A stretch of DNA of 41,551 nt from Candidatus Collierbacteria bacterium (GCA_003531665.1 DQFC01000001.1:8567-50117); one strand, 5' to 3'; counted from the stretch's first letter, positions 25,335 to 33,120 are shown. Program-made: numbers and translations. Notes: generated by a model from the sequence alone, not told the origin.

Positions 25335-25883
25335 ATGAGCCGCATTGGACGCAAACCACTACATCTTCCTTCAACCGTTACTCTCGAGAAAACGGCTATT
25401 TCTTTAAAGTTCACCGGACCTAAGGGTACTTTGGAGTCGGTCCTCCCGGAAGGTATCCATCTGGAAGAAAAAGAAGGTGTTCTCAATTTCACTCGAGAAA
25501 ACGATATCCCTTCCGTTAGAGCTCTGCACGGGTTGGCTCGTCGCTTAGCTCAAAACTGTGTTATCGGTGTCACCGAAGGTTTTTCTAAGGATCTGGTTCT
25601 TATCGGTACCGGTTACCGTGTGGCTCCTCACGCCGAGGGTCTTTCACTTTCCGTTGGCTACTCTCACCCCGTTATCTTCAAGAAGGTCCCCGGTGTTACT
25701 ATCACCACCGAAGGTCAAGATAAAATCAAGGTTACGGGTATCGATAAACAGCTCGTAGGTCAAGTGGCCGCCGATATCCGAGCCGTCAGAAAGCCCGAAC
25801 CCTACAAAGGTAAGGGAATCCGTTATGCCGACGAAGTTGTCCTCAAGAAACAAGGAAAAACAGCTACCAAGACTGCTGCCTAA
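25335..25883 (+). CDS. rplF: 50S ribosomal protein L6
   Basis: Protein near the GTPase centre with two duplicated domains. [61 protein letters not shown] and [45 protein letters not shown] are diagnostic. 182 aa, normal. Part of the standard rpsH-rplF-rplR-rpsE order. Confidence 0.97.
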   Translation: MSRIGRKPLHLPSTVTLEKTAISLKFTGPKGTLESVLPEGIHLEEKEGVLNFTRENDIPSVRALHGLARRLAQNCVIGVTEGFSKDLVLIGTGYRVAPHAEGLSLSVGYSHPVIFKKVPGVTITTEGQDKIKVTGIDKQLVGQVAADIRAVRKPEPYKGKGIRYADEVVLKKQGKTATKTAA

Positions 25884-25888
25884 ATCAT

Positions 25889-26233
25889 ATGAACAAACAC
25901 TTAACCAGTCAACAAATCAGAGCCGGTCGTATTCGAGCCAAGCTACTTTCGGTCACTACCAGACCACGCTTGACCGTCAATCGTTCCAACTCGCACATTT
26001 TCGCCCAGATTATCGATCAAAAAGGCAAGTCGGTCGTGGCTTTTGGATCCCAGGCTCTCAAAGAGTTCAAGGGTACCAAAACAGCAATGGCCACCGAGGT
26101 TGGCAAAAAGCTCGGTGAAATGGCTAAAGAAAAAAAGGTTACTACCGTCGTCTTCGACCGCGGTTCGTACCGTTTTCATGGCCGCGTCAAAGCTCTAGCT
26201 GAAGCCGTCCGCGCCACCGGTCTAAAATTCTAG
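25889..26233 (+). CDS. rplR: 50S ribosomal protein L18
   Basis: 5S rRNA-binding protein. [85 protein letters not shown] is the L18 pattern ending in GL.F. 114 aa, normal. It stops just before the heptad tract of rpsE. Confidence 0.97.
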   Translation: MNKHLTSQQIRAGRIRAKLLSVTTRPRLTVNRSNSHIFAQIIDQKGKSVVAFGSQALKEFKGTKTAMATEVGKKLGEMAKEKKVTTVVFDRGSYRFHGRVKALAEAVRATGLKF

Positions 26234-26234
26234 T

Positions 26235-26262
26235 AACCAATAACTAATAACGAATAACTAAA
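26235..26262 (+). repeat. heptad repeat tract before rpsE
   Basis: AACCAAT-AACTAAT-AACGAAT-AACTAAA, four uninterrupted 7-nt units that end directly at ATG 26263. Confidence 0.9.
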
Positions 26263-26781
26263 ATGGCATACTCAGGCAACACCAACAACACTAATAGAGG
26301 AGGCGGACGCCCCGCTCCGGAAGGTTTCGAGCAAGTTCTCGAGATTCGTCGTGTCAGCAAGAAGACATCTGGTGGCACGAACGTCTCCTTTTCGGCTCTA
26401 GTCGTGACCGGAGACAAAAAGGGTAAGGTCGGTCTGGGACTTGCCAAAGCCCCCAACGTCGCTGACGCTATCAAAAAAGCCATTCGTTTGGGTAATCGTG
26501 ATCTGGTCCAGGTTCCATTAGTCGAAGGTACTATTCCCTACGAAACTATTTCCAAGTATGGTGCCGCCAAAGTTCTCTTTCGTCCGGCGCCCAAAGGTAC
26601 CGGTCTTATTGCCGGTTCTTCTGTCCGGGCAGTCGTTGAAGCCGCCGGCATCACCGATATTGTTTGTAAGGTCATGGGTACAAACAACAAGACAAGTAAC
26701 GCCCGAGCCACTTTCAAGGCACTCAAACAAATCGAAGTTCTGGCCAAGAAATATCAAATGCTCAAAGCCCTCCGCGCCTAA
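26263..26781 (+). CDS. rpsE: 30S ribosomal protein S5
   Basis: Accuracy and mRNA-entry protein. Double-stranded-RNA-binding-like domain EQVLEIRRVSKKTSGGTNVSFSALVVTGDKKGKVGLGLAKAPNVADAIKKA, then GAAKVLFRPAPKGTGLIAGSSVRAVVEAAGITDIVCKVMGTNNKTSNARATFKAL. 172 aa, normal. The next gene is rplO after only 5 nt. rpmD (L30), which normally sits between them, is absent. Confidence 0.97.
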   Translation: MAYSGNTNNTNRGGGRPAPEGFEQVLEIRRVSKKTSGGTNVSFSALVVTGDKKGKVGLGLAKAPNVADAIKKAIRLGNRDLVQVPLVEGTIPYETISKYGAAKVLFRPAPKGTGLIAGSSVRAVVEAAGITDIVCKVMGTNNKTSNARATFKALKQIEVLAKKYQMLKALRA

Positions 26782-26786
26782 CTCCT

Positions 26787-27239
26787 ATGAAAACACTTCT
26801 TTCCAACCTCCCCAAACTTAGTAAAACTCCCAAGAAACGACTCGGTCGTGGCTTTGGTTCCGGCGTTGGTGGGCACACCGTTGGCCGTGGTCAAAAAGGT
26901 CAGAAGACCCGCGGCGTCATGCCTCTCTGGTTCGAAGGTGGACAGCTTCCTCTTATTCGCCGTACCCCTTTCATCAAAGGCAAGCATCGCTTCCAGGTCA
27001 TCAAGCTTCAGCCCATCACCGTCAATTTTGACCGTTTAGACAAATTTGAGGCTAACTCAGTCATCGACCCCCTTTTTCTGGCTACCGCTCTAAAGGTGAA
27101 CGAAAAGGAGGCTAAGCGAGGCTTCAAGATCATTGCCACCGGTAAGCTCACCAAAGCCCTCCAGATCGCCGTCCCCGCCTCTGCAGGAGCCATCAAGGCT
27201 ATCGAGGCCGCCGGCGGCAAATACCTGTTCTCCAAATAA
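26787..27239 (+). CDS. rplO: 50S ribosomal protein L15
   Basis: Late-assembly 50S protein. KRLGRGFGSGVGGHTVGRGQKGQKTRG..PLWFEGGQLPLIRRTPFIKG and the C-terminal ASAGAIKAIEAAGGKYLF are diagnostic. 150 aa, near the E. coli length (144). Last gene of the run before the second accessory block. secY, its usual neighbour, is displaced by about 4.6 kb. Confidence 0.97.
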   Translation: MKTLLSNLPKLSKTPKKRLGRGFGSGVGGHTVGRGQKGQKTRGVMPLWFEGGQLPLIRRTPFIKGKHRFQVIKLQPITVNFDRLDKFEANSVIDPLFLATALKVNEKEAKRGFKIIATGKLTKALQIAVPASAGAIKAIEAAGGKYLFSK

Positions 27240-27262
27240 TCAACATCTTTACCCCATAACTC

Positions 27263-27290
27263 TTGATATCTGAGTATTTTGTGATATAAT
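27263..27290 (+). promoter_or_regulatory. promoter of the candidate small RNA
   Basis: TTGATA, a 16-nt spacer and TGA-TATAAT: both boxes plus an extended -10. It is among the best promoters in the window, and no coding sequence follows before the terminator. Confidence 0.65.
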
Positions 27291-27296
27291 TAACAA

Positions 27297-27410
27297 CAAG
27301 AGCAGGAAAAAGCAAGGAGACCAACACTCCCTTGCCTTGGTTCTAGACCTTTACTGCGATTTAATATGTTGTTGGATTAAGGCCGGGCAGCTTGCTCGGC
27401 CTTTCTATTT
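27297..27410 (+). ncRNA. candidate small RNA of unknown family
   Basis: About 114 nt between a consensus promoter and a strong intrinsic terminator, with no credible open frame (only ATG-TTG-TTG-GAT-stop at 27366). Near the 5' end AACAACA (27292-27298) can pair with TGTTGTT (27367-27373), and an internal GCAAGG/CCTTGC hairpin is possible. I compared it by eye with SRP RNA and 6S RNA features and saw no signature. It could also be an untranslated leader of an mRNA that is normally terminated. Confidence 0.45.
27379..27410 (+). terminator. intrinsic terminator of the candidate small RNA
   Basis: An 11-bp stem AAGGCCGGGCA/TGCTCGGCCTT (one G-T pair) with a 3-nt loop, followed by TCTATTTTT. Confidence 0.85.
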
Positions 27411-27418
27411 TTGAGCTT

Positions 27419-27447
27419 GTCATTTCGACCGAAGTGGAGGAATCTCA
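27419..27447. repeat. GTCATTTCGACCGAAG-type dispersed repeat (single arm)
   Basis: The stretch beginning GTCATTTCGACCGAAGTGG and ending AATCTCA matches, from memory, a repeat family found in intergenic regions of many bacteria, usually as an inverted pair. Only one arm is visible here. Confidence 0.5.
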
Positions 27448-27515
27448 CTCCAACCCGCTGCCCCGCGGATTCAGGCAGTTAGACCTTCTCGCCGAGTTGT
27501 AAGCCTCTCGGAAAC

Positions 27516-27547
27516 AACCACTCCCAATCTATCGGGGGTGGTTTTTT
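27516..27547 (+). terminator. intrinsic terminator upstream of the 239-aa orphan
   Basis: AACCACTCCC/GGGGGTGGTT, a 10-bp stem with one T-G pair and an 8-nt loop, followed by TTTT. It lies 4 nt upstream of the next -10 box, so it insulates the orphan gene. Confidence 0.8.
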
Positions 27548-27551
27548 GTAG

Positions 27552-27557
27552 TAGAAT
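27552..27557 (+). promoter_or_regulatory. -10 box of the 239-aa orphan
   Basis: TAGAAT followed by ACCCCAGAACATT. The same downstream stretch (ACCAGAACATT) follows the -10 box of the gene at 29377. Confidence 0.45.
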
Positions 27558-27596
27558 ACCCCAGAACATTTCCATTTTACGTAGAAGGAGTTTTTG

Positions 27597-28316
27597 ATGA
27601 AAATCACTATTTTGCGTGGAGTACCGCTTTCCGATGAAAATCTTCGGATTCTGGACTCATTTTTTTCCGTCATCGATAAAGTCGTTGGATTAGGGCAGTA
27701 CCACATGGGGTTTACCACAGCCAAGATCAAAGATGGCGTCTTGTATTGGAAGAAAAAGGACTCGGGCTATTTAGCCTTCGACTCAATATTCCGGTGCATG
27801 TATGAGGTTGATGACAACCTCAATCGTCTGGGAGAAAACTTTTCTATCGATTTTGAGGATTTGATCCTTCTGACTGAAGTTCTTGGAATCTGTCTAGCCA
27901 ATGCAGAAACCGGCGTATTCAGTACGTCCCGAAGGCTCATTCGTTCTCTGAACACTTTGGTATATTCGATTCGTAATTTGTTCCCGGGAGTCAAACACTA
28001 CCAGGGATACCCACAGACCGAAGCGTATATTCTGCTCGATCGAAGTCTCATTTTCATCGCTCGAAAAGTGATCGAGGCTGGCGAGGAGGCTATGCAACTC
28101 CTCCGTTCGAAGATCATCGAAGGTCGTCTCTTTCTGTTTCAGGGCGACGATTATTTGGTTATCCACCCGGACGGCCCGAAGTTCGGATCTTCCGAAATTA
28201 TGAGATCACCGACTTTGAACATCACAGATTGTGTTCCGGGATTTATCAGTCGAGAAAGCGATGTTCGGAAACTTCGAGACGAGTTCCTTGTTTGGCTCTC
28301 CGAAGCTGGGCTGTAA
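27597..28316 (+). CDS. hypothetical protein, 239 aa
   Basis: Not recognised. Soluble, mixed alpha/beta, without signal peptide or membrane helices. Features: N-terminal strand KITILRGVPLSDENLRILDSFF, a helical middle with SIRNLFPGVKHYQGYPQTEAYILLDRSLIFIARKVIEAGEEAMQLL, and a C-terminal FQGDDYLVIHPDGPKFG segment. AAGGAG at 27585-27590 is placed 6 nt before ATG 27597; a TTG one codon upstream is the alternative. Monocistronic cassette with its own promoter and terminator. Confidence 0.75.
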   Translation: MKITILRGVPLSDENLRILDSFFSVIDKVVGLGQYHMGFTTAKIKDGVLYWKKKDSGYLAFDSIFRCMYEVDDNLNRLGENFSIDFEDLILLTEVLGICLANAETGVFSTSRRLIRSLNTLVYSIRNLFPGVKHYQGYPQTEAYILLDRSLIFIARKVIEAGEEAMQLLRSKIIEGRLFLFQGDDYLVIHPDGPKFGSSEIMRSPTLNITDCVPGFISRESDVRKLRDEFLVWLSEAGL

Positions 28317-28333
28317 AATAGATCTCTACCAAT

Positions 28334-28357
28334 CCGCCTCTCACAGAGGCGGCTTTT
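28334..28357 (+). terminator. intrinsic terminator after the 239-aa orphan
   Basis: CCGCCTC/GAGGCGG, 7 bp, loop TCACA, followed by CTTTTA. Confidence 0.8.
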
Positions 28358-28364
28358 ATATTTC

Positions 28365-28393
28365 TTGAATCTTAACCTATATTATGGTATACT
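28365..28393 (+). promoter_or_regulatory. promoter of the two-gene orphan operon
   Basis: TTGAAT, a 17-nt spacer and TATACT, with TGG before the -10 (extended form). The leader is about 40 nt to ATG 28440. Confidence 0.65.
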
Positions 28394-28439
28394 GTCGTCG
28401 ATATCCTAATTCACCTTGACAGTAGAAGGAGTTAATCAA

Positions 28440-28856
28440 ATGTCTGATAAGCCCATTACGCTTGCAAAAGGTTATGTCAAAGCTATCCACCTTGGTAACG
28501 GCGCATACCCCGAGATAAAGGTATACGGAACGGATCTGTCATATTTGTTTTCGTTCGGTGCCGACGTCGCACCTCGAATGTTCCGCATCGTGTCCGCCCC
28601 TCGTGCCGATCTGGGGATTCCCTTTCAGATCTATGGGGGGACAGAGTACTATTTTGTTGCCGTGAAAGCGGGTGTGATTTACATCGTGCCACGAGCAAAG
28701 ATCGTACCTGGTGATTTCGCACGCATTCTACCAGATCGAATGGCCATTCATTATTTCATCGATAACGACCCGGCAAGGTGGGCAGACGACGCTGTGGTTG
28801 TCATAAGCGAGACCAACGCCGCCGAACTTGCCACCGCAATCCGATCAGCCCTTTAG
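28440..28856 (+). CDS. hypothetical protein, 138 aa
   Basis: Not recognised. Predicted beta-rich and soluble (KGYVKAIHLGNGAYPEIKVYG, YYFVAVKAGVIYIVPRAKIVPGDFARIL), with a C-terminal helix SETNAAELATAIRSAL. GAAGGAG 8 nt upstream selects ATG 28440; a TTG at 28416 in the same frame lies upstream of that ribosome binding site and is rejected. The next gene starts 12 nt after its stop, so the two probably form an operon. Arginine codons here are often CGA/CGC, whereas the r-protein genes favour CGT. Confidence 0.72.
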   Translation: MSDKPITLAKGYVKAIHLGNGAYPEIKVYGTDLSYLFSFGADVAPRMFRIVSAPRADLGIPFQIYGGTEYYFVAVKAGVIYIVPRAKIVPGDFARILPDRMAIHYFIDNDPARWADDAVVVISETNAAELATAIRSAL

Positions 28857-28868
28857 AGTGGAGGTCAA

Positions 28869-29291
28869 ATGTCCGCTAATATGCTTGCAGTCCTTGGTCA
28901 TTCCACGCAGGACCATGTGGCTTTTCAGGTTCGCACCGGAATGTTGTCCGGAGCTGTTTGGTTCTTTCGGGAAATTGGTTGGTTCGAGCTCCACGGCCGT
29001 AAGGTATCTGGCCCCTGGGGTCAGGCGAGATTCTTCACCTCGGATCTCGACAGTCCGGTAGTTCAACTAACCGAGCTTTCGGGTGGTAGCGACAGTCTAG
29101 TCATGACTGAAAACCATCTAGCGGTTCATTTCTCCAGAGCCACCCCCGAAGAAGCCGCGAAAGCGATCCTCGCATGGGCTACCTATGCCTGCGCTGGTGA
29201 AGACGCTTCCATCGAAAAGGCGAATCCCGAAGGTACCAAATGGTTTGTGTATCTTCCGGCGTTGTTTACCTTCGCCATCGAGATCGTCTGA
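28869..29291 (+). CDS. hypothetical protein, 140 aa
   Basis: Not recognised. Soluble and Trp/Phe-rich in the middle (SGAVWFFREIGWFELHGRKVSGPWGQARFF), with a helical ATPEEAAKAILAWATYACAG. GTGGAGG a few nucleotides before ATG 28869 is a good ribosome binding site. It is the second gene of the pair with the 138-aa orphan and shares its terminator. It ends in TGA. Confidence 0.72.
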   Translation: MSANMLAVLGHSTQDHVAFQVRTGMLSGAVWFFREIGWFELHGRKVSGPWGQARFFTSDLDSPVVQLTELSGGSDSLVMTENHLAVHFSRATPEEAAKAILAWATYACAGEDASIEKANPEGTKWFVYLPALFTFAIEIV

Positions 29292-29310
29292 TCAGCCGAG
29301 TAGAGATACA

Positions 29311-29334
29311 CCCACCCCTCACCGGGTGGGTTTT
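29311..29334 (+). terminator. intrinsic terminator of the two-gene orphan operon
   Basis: CCCACCC/GGGTGGG with loop CTCACC, then TTTT. The stem-loop is repeated almost exactly at 29731. Confidence 0.85.
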
Positions 29335-29344
29335 GTTATACAAT
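29334..29344 (+). promoter_or_regulatory. candidate -10 of the 114-aa orphan
   Basis: TGTTATACAAT can be read as extended -10 TGT-TATACA or as a plain TACAAT. It begins inside the T-run of the preceding terminator. No -35 box is seen. Confidence 0.35.
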
Positions 29345-29376
29345 CTACCAGAACATTAATTCAACCCGGAGGATCT

Positions 29377-29721
29377 ATGGCTACTTCGTATGATAGAGAA
29401 TTGACGGTAAATTTTCTTGGTTATATCCATTGCGGTCAGGCAGTTTGCTATCTTAGCTCAGAAACCGGTGTGGGCATGCTCTATCTGAACAATTCTGAGA
29501 TCAAAGAGTTGGTCAAAGTCATCATCATCGGAAAGAATGATTTCGTCGAGCATCGTGAAGTTGGACCGCTCACAATCAGTTTCAAAGACGGTAATGTCAC
29601 AATTGATTGGACAAACTGCAAAGACGGTAAAGAAACTGCAACTTTCGAAGAGATCCAATTGGTCAAGGTTTTAGACATTGATTCCGTTCGGGATCTGGTC
29701 CTCAATCGTCGAGCCGCCTAA
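29377..29721 (+). CDS. hypothetical protein, 114 aa
   Basis: Not recognised. A small, probably all-beta protein (LTVNFLGYIHCGQAVCYLSSETGVGMLYLNN, LTISFKDGNVTIDWTNCKDGKETATFEEIQLVKVLD). The open frame extends far upstream, but CCGGAGGA 5 nt before ATG 29377 fixes the start. Monocistronic cassette, with promoter just before it and terminator just after. Confidence 0.72.
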   Translation: MATSYDRELTVNFLGYIHCGQAVCYLSSETGVGMLYLNNSEIKELVKVIIIGKNDFVEHREVGPLTISFKDGNVTIDWTNCKDGKETATFEEIQLVKVLDIDSVRDLVLNRRAA

Positions 29722-29731
29722 GATTACTCAC

Positions 29732-29755
29732 CCACCCCTCACCGGGTGGTTTTTT
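29732..29755 (+). terminator. intrinsic terminator after the 114-aa orphan
   Basis: CCACCC/GGGTGG, loop CTCACC, then six T. It is a near copy of the terminator at 29311, sharing a run of about 20 nt. Confidence 0.85.
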
Positions 29756-29761
29756 GTGGCA

Positions 29762-29767
29762 TATACT
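29762..29767 (+). promoter_or_regulatory. -10 box of the M28 peptidase gene
   Basis: TATACT ends 7 nt before ATG 29775, so the transcript is predicted to start at or next to the start codon. No Shine-Dalgarno is present. Confidence 0.45.
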
Positions 29768-29774
29768 GTAAACA

Positions 29775-30662
29775 ATGGACCAGATCATTAAAATTATCAC
29801 TGACCTTTCTCGGTTCTCTCCCAGACAGGGAGAAAATGAAAACAAGACAGCCCGTTATCTCGAGTCCGTGATAATCTCTCTCGGTATTACTCCAATAATT
29901 CAATCGTTTGACACTGAAGTTCCAATTATTTTACGGGCGGAACTGTTATTTGATGGCGTACCGGTTCCTTGTCTGGGTGGCTCCTTTCAAAGCGGTCAGA
30001 TCACCTCCAAATCTCAGGTTCATTTTAGTCCGTATTCAGATTACATTGAAACCCTTAGTTATCCTTATGGTCCGGGAGTTCATATATCCAAATCAAATAA
30101 ATCGTTGTTGGACAACGCCTCTATTGTATCTGGTGAAACCGTTGTCAATAAACACTCTTATCAATCGAGAAATATTTTAGTCGGGAATTCAGTTAACCCG
30201 GACAAAATCGTTTTTGCTCATTATGACTCTCTTGGTGGTGGGGCTGTCGATAATGCCGGCAGTGTGGCCGTCTGTCTTCATCTCATATCCGACAACCAAG
30301 AACTGTTATCCAATAACCTATTTGTCTTCGTCGGTAACGAAGAACTTTCTTACGATACTCCCGACTACTGGGGGAAGGGTTATCGCGAGTTTGAAAAACA
30401 ATATCTGGATTTACTAAACTTTGCCAAAGAAATCATTGTCGTCGATGGGGTCGGCGTCACCACGCCTCAGACAATCACCGAGAACATAGAGGATGTCTTT
30501 CCTGTACGGAATCTCAGCGCTCTCACTTCAAAAACTACTTGGATTTCCAGTGTCCAGTCCGAAGTCTTGAAATGCTACCACTGTCTAGAAGACACTCCCG
30601 ACAAATTAAATCAGGATTTTCTACACGAATCTATTGATTGCCTCCAGAAGATGTTAATATAA
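29775..30662 (+). CDS. M28-family zinc peptidase-like protein
   Basis: Probable cytoplasmic aminopeptidase or related amidohydrolase of the M28 clan. The di-zinc ligand set is readable: H149 (FAHYDS), D159 (GGGAVDNAGSVAV), E189/E190 (VGNEEL), D224 (IVVDGVGV) and H269 (KCYHCLEDTPDKL). 295 aa, the size of a bare M28 catalytic domain. No signal peptide or extra domain. Substrate unknown. The downstream 379-aa gene starts 8 nt after its stop, so the two probably share an mRNA. Confidence 0.85.
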   Translation: MDQIIKIITDLSRFSPRQGENENKTARYLESVIISLGITPIIQSFDTEVPIILRAELLFDGVPVPCLGGSFQSGQITSKSQVHFSPYSDYIETLSYPYGPGVHISKSNKSLLDNASIVSGETVVNKHSYQSRNILVGNSVNPDKIVFAHYDSLGGGAVDNAGSVAVCLHLISDNQELLSNNLFVFVGNEELSYDTPDYWGKGYREFEKQYLDLLNFAKEIIVVDGVGVTTPQTITENIEDVFPVRNLSALTSKTTWISSVQSEVLKCYHCLEDTPDKLNQDFLHESIDCLQKMLI

Positions 30663-30669
30663 AAGTATT

Positions 30670-31809
30670 ATGCCATTCAAGCCATGGTCCGAAATAACAG
30701 GAGAAGGAGAGTCCCCATATTCACCTAACGGTCGAACCGGGGGGGGGATCTTAAGAACAGAGGAGGCCTCAAGCTTATTGAGGGAAGCCAGCACGGGAGA
30801 GACGTTGGATGCCAAAGCAACCGCAATAGCCAGGAATAAATTTCGTAAAGAGACATCTAGAGATATTGGACGGATGGAAGCTGCCGCTAAGCCCAGCGAC
30901 GTTGGTGATGGTAACCCGGGTGAAGCGGGTACTGACGAAGAAGCCCAGGAAGGTTTTAGCGAAGAGGAAACTCACGAAGACTTTCAGATAGTTCGTCCGG
31001 CAATTGAGAAGAATGTCGAAAGACGACGCGCCGGAATAATTGCACAAAACCCTAAAGTGGATCTCTCGGCAGAGGATAATGAAGTAGACCATTTTGTTGG
31101 CGATTCTGCCACTCTTACTGAGACAGATCTCCCTAAAAAAGACAGGTATACTGACGACCACAATCCTGAAAATCTAGAATTAGAAGAAAAAACTTTGGTT
31201 CATGTAGAAGACTATCCAGACGGAGTAGACTGTCGTCCCAGACCGGAAAGAATAAAAAATCACGGTCTTCGTACTTTCCTTCAGAAAGCGGATCCGAATT
31301 TTCTGCAACGAGTCTGGGAAAATGCTTCAAAAATTGAAGTAAGAACCCATCCTGTTACCGGGGAGACTCAGCTAAATATACAATCACCCAAAGGTCATCT
31401 GGTTATCGAGGCCAGCGATTTTTCCCTTCTTATGTCTGTACCGGAGGTGGACGACGATTCCAAACTAGCCCTTTCCTTTCCCCAGGCAGTCCGTACAAAA
31501 TCCGGCAGATTCGAAATTCCGAACACGGTTGAAAATCAACACGCAATGCGTAAGTTCTTTGGTTCTCTTCGGATAGGGGGAAGGTCTCCTGGGGAAAATC
31601 TAGGTAGGAGAACTGGCGTTGATTTCAAAATGTGGTACAAGAAAGAGCCGCCAAGGATTGCCACCATAACCGAAAGAGATATTGCTCAGGCCAATCATGG
31701 TACAGGATTTTGGAATGAACCGTTAACTCCGGGGTGGCAAGATGTACCAGGCTATCCGGAGGAAATGGCTAAGGAAGAAGAGAAAAAGAAGAAAAAAGGC
31801 TGGTGGTGA
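30670..31809 (+). CDS. hypothetical protein, 379 aa, highly charged
   Basis: Not recognised. The N-terminal half (1-170) is low-complexity and acidic, rich in Glu/Asp/Lys/Arg and likely disordered (GDGNPGEAGTDEEAQEGFSEEETHEDF). The C-terminal half (about 195-360) looks folded: FLQKADPNFLQRVWENASKIEVRTHPVTGETQLNIQSPKGHLVIEASDFSLLMSVP, then MRKFFGSLRIGG. It ends in a Lys run followed by GWW. No membrane segment. It starts 8 nt after the M28 peptidase gene without a Shine-Dalgarno and lies just before secY. Confidence 0.7.
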   Translation: MPFKPWSEITGEGESPYSPNGRTGGGILRTEEASSLLREASTGETLDAKATAIARNKFRKETSRDIGRMEAAAKPSDVGDGNPGEAGTDEEAQEGFSEEETHEDFQIVRPAIEKNVERRRAGIIAQNPKVDLSAEDNEVDHFVGDSATLTETDLPKKDRYTDDHNPENLELEEKTLVHVEDYPDGVDCRPRPERIKNHGLRTFLQKADPNFLQRVWENASKIEVRTHPVTGETQLNIQSPKGHLVIEASDFSLLMSVPEVDDDSKLALSFPQAVRTKSGRFEIPNTVENQHAMRKFFGSLRIGGRSPGENLGRRTGVDFKMWYKKEPPRIATITERDIAQANHGTGFWNEPLTPGWQDVPGYPEEMAKEEEKKKKKGWW

Positions 31810-31818
31810 TGTTAGAAT
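31810..31818 (+). promoter_or_regulatory. candidate extended -10 promoter of secY
   Basis: TGTTAGAAT, overlapping the TGA end of the upstream gene. It predicts a leader of about 6 nt before ATG 31831. Confidence 0.4.
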
Positions 31819-31830
31819 AGAACTCACGAT

Positions 31831-33111
31831 ATGAATAATGTTTTAGCTCCTCTGCGTGCCTTGTTTAAAATCAAAGATTTAAGGAATCGTCTTATTTTTA
31901 CAGCTATTGTTATCGCCATCTTCCGTCTGGTGGCTCACATACCCACACCGGGCATCAATCTAGCCGCTCTCAAAGGACTCTTCGACTCATCTGCCTTTCT
32001 TTCTTTGCTGGATGTTTTTTCCGGTGGCACTCTTACAAACTTCTCCGTTATGGCACTTGGTTTGAATCCTTATATCAACGCTTCTATCATCATGCAGATG
32101 ATGGGTATGGTTGTTCCCAGCCTGGAAGCCCTTCAGAAAGAAGGGGACTATGGCCGCCAAAAAATCAATCAATACACCCGTCTGCTTACCATTCCCCTTA
32201 GTTTCCTTCAGGGTATCGCTCTTATCTTTCTTCTTCGAGGGCAAGGTCTCACCACTACTGCCGATCCACTCAAGCTAGCTTCCATTGTTTTCACTCTGGC
32301 TGCCGGCACCTCTTTTCTCATTTGGCTCGGAGAACAGTTAAATGAATACGGTGTTGGCAACGGCATTAGTTTAATTATCTTTGTGGGTATCGTTACCAGA
32401 CTTCCAGTCGCCGCCGCTCAAGTCCTTACCACCATTGACCCCTCTCAAATATTCACCTACTTAATATTTGGCCTGTTTGCCATTGCTTCTGTTTATGCAA
32501 TTGTCAGAGTCGGAGAGGCCGTTCGTGAGGTGCCGATTCAGTCTGCCAGGCGAGGGGCTTCCTTTACTTCTGTTGTCGGTAACCATCTTCCTCTTCGTCT
32601 CAATCAGGCTGGTGTCATCCCAATCATCTTCGCCGTTTCTTTTATGCTGATTCCTAACCTCCTAAGTCGTGTTTTTGCCGGCTCTAGTCAGCCGATATTG
32701 GCTCAAATATCCAGGAGTGTAGGTTTATATCTAGCACCCAATTCAATTCTGTATAACGTACTTTATTTTGCCCTAGTCGTCGCCTTTTGTTATTTTTACA
32801 CCGCAGTTGTCTTCAATCCGGAAAAAATTGCCAAAGATCTCCGCTCCTCCGGTTCTTTTATTCCCGGCATTCGGCCCGGTCCCAACACTGTTGATTACTT
32901 AAACTTCGTTCTTAACAGAATTACTTTAGTCGGCGCTTCGTTCTTGGGTCTTGTGGCCATCTTTCCCTCCATTATTTCCGGAGTCACCGGTATTACCTCT
33001 ATCGCTATTGGAGGAACAGGTATCTTAATTGTCGTTTCCGTCGTTCTGGAAATTCTCAAGACCATCAACTCTCAGCTTTACATGTACAGTTACGACAAAT
33101 TTCTCGACTAG
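31831..33111 (+). CDS. secY: preprotein translocase subunit SecY
   Basis: Channel subunit of the Sec translocon in the cytoplasmic membrane. 426 aa with ten predicted membrane helices. Conserved regions: NRLIFTAIVIAIFRLVAHIPTPGI, GGTLTNFSVMALGLNPYINASIIMQ, QLNEYGVGNGISLIIF, VREVPIQSARRG, LPLRLNQAGVIPIIFA and FNPEKIAKDLRSSGSFIPGIRPG. In most bacteria it follows rplO directly; here block 2 separates them. adk and map follow, as in the classical spc operon. Confidence 0.98.
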   Translation: MNNVLAPLRALFKIKDLRNRLIFTAIVIAIFRLVAHIPTPGINLAALKGLFDSSAFLSLLDVFSGGTLTNFSVMALGLNPYINASIIMQMMGMVVPSLEALQKEGDYGRQKINQYTRLLTIPLSFLQGIALIFLLRGQGLTTTADPLKLASIVFTLAAGTSFLIWLGEQLNEYGVGNGISLIIFVGIVTRLPVAAAQVLTTIDPSQIFTYLIFGLFAIASVYAIVRVGEAVREVPIQSARRGASFTSVVGNHLPLRLNQAGVIPIIFAVSFMLIPNLLSRVFAGSSQPILAQISRSVGLYLAPNSILYNVLYFALVVAFCYFYTAVVFNPEKIAKDLRSSGSFIPGIRPGPNTVDYLNFVLNRITLVGASFLGLVAIFPSIISGVTGITSIAIGGTGILIVVSVVLEILKTINSQLYMYSYDKFLD

Positions 33112-33120
33112 TGGTCTCTG

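Larger units (their letters stand above)
27240..27596 (+). other. gene-free stretch between rplO and the first orphan of block 2
   Basis: 357 bp without an open reading frame. It holds, in order, a strong promoter (27263-27290), a candidate small RNA (27297-27410) with its terminator, a GTCATTTCGACC-type repeat (27419-27447), a second terminator (27516-27547) and the promoter and ribosome binding site of the gene at 27597. What the second terminator ends is unclear. Confidence 0.6.
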
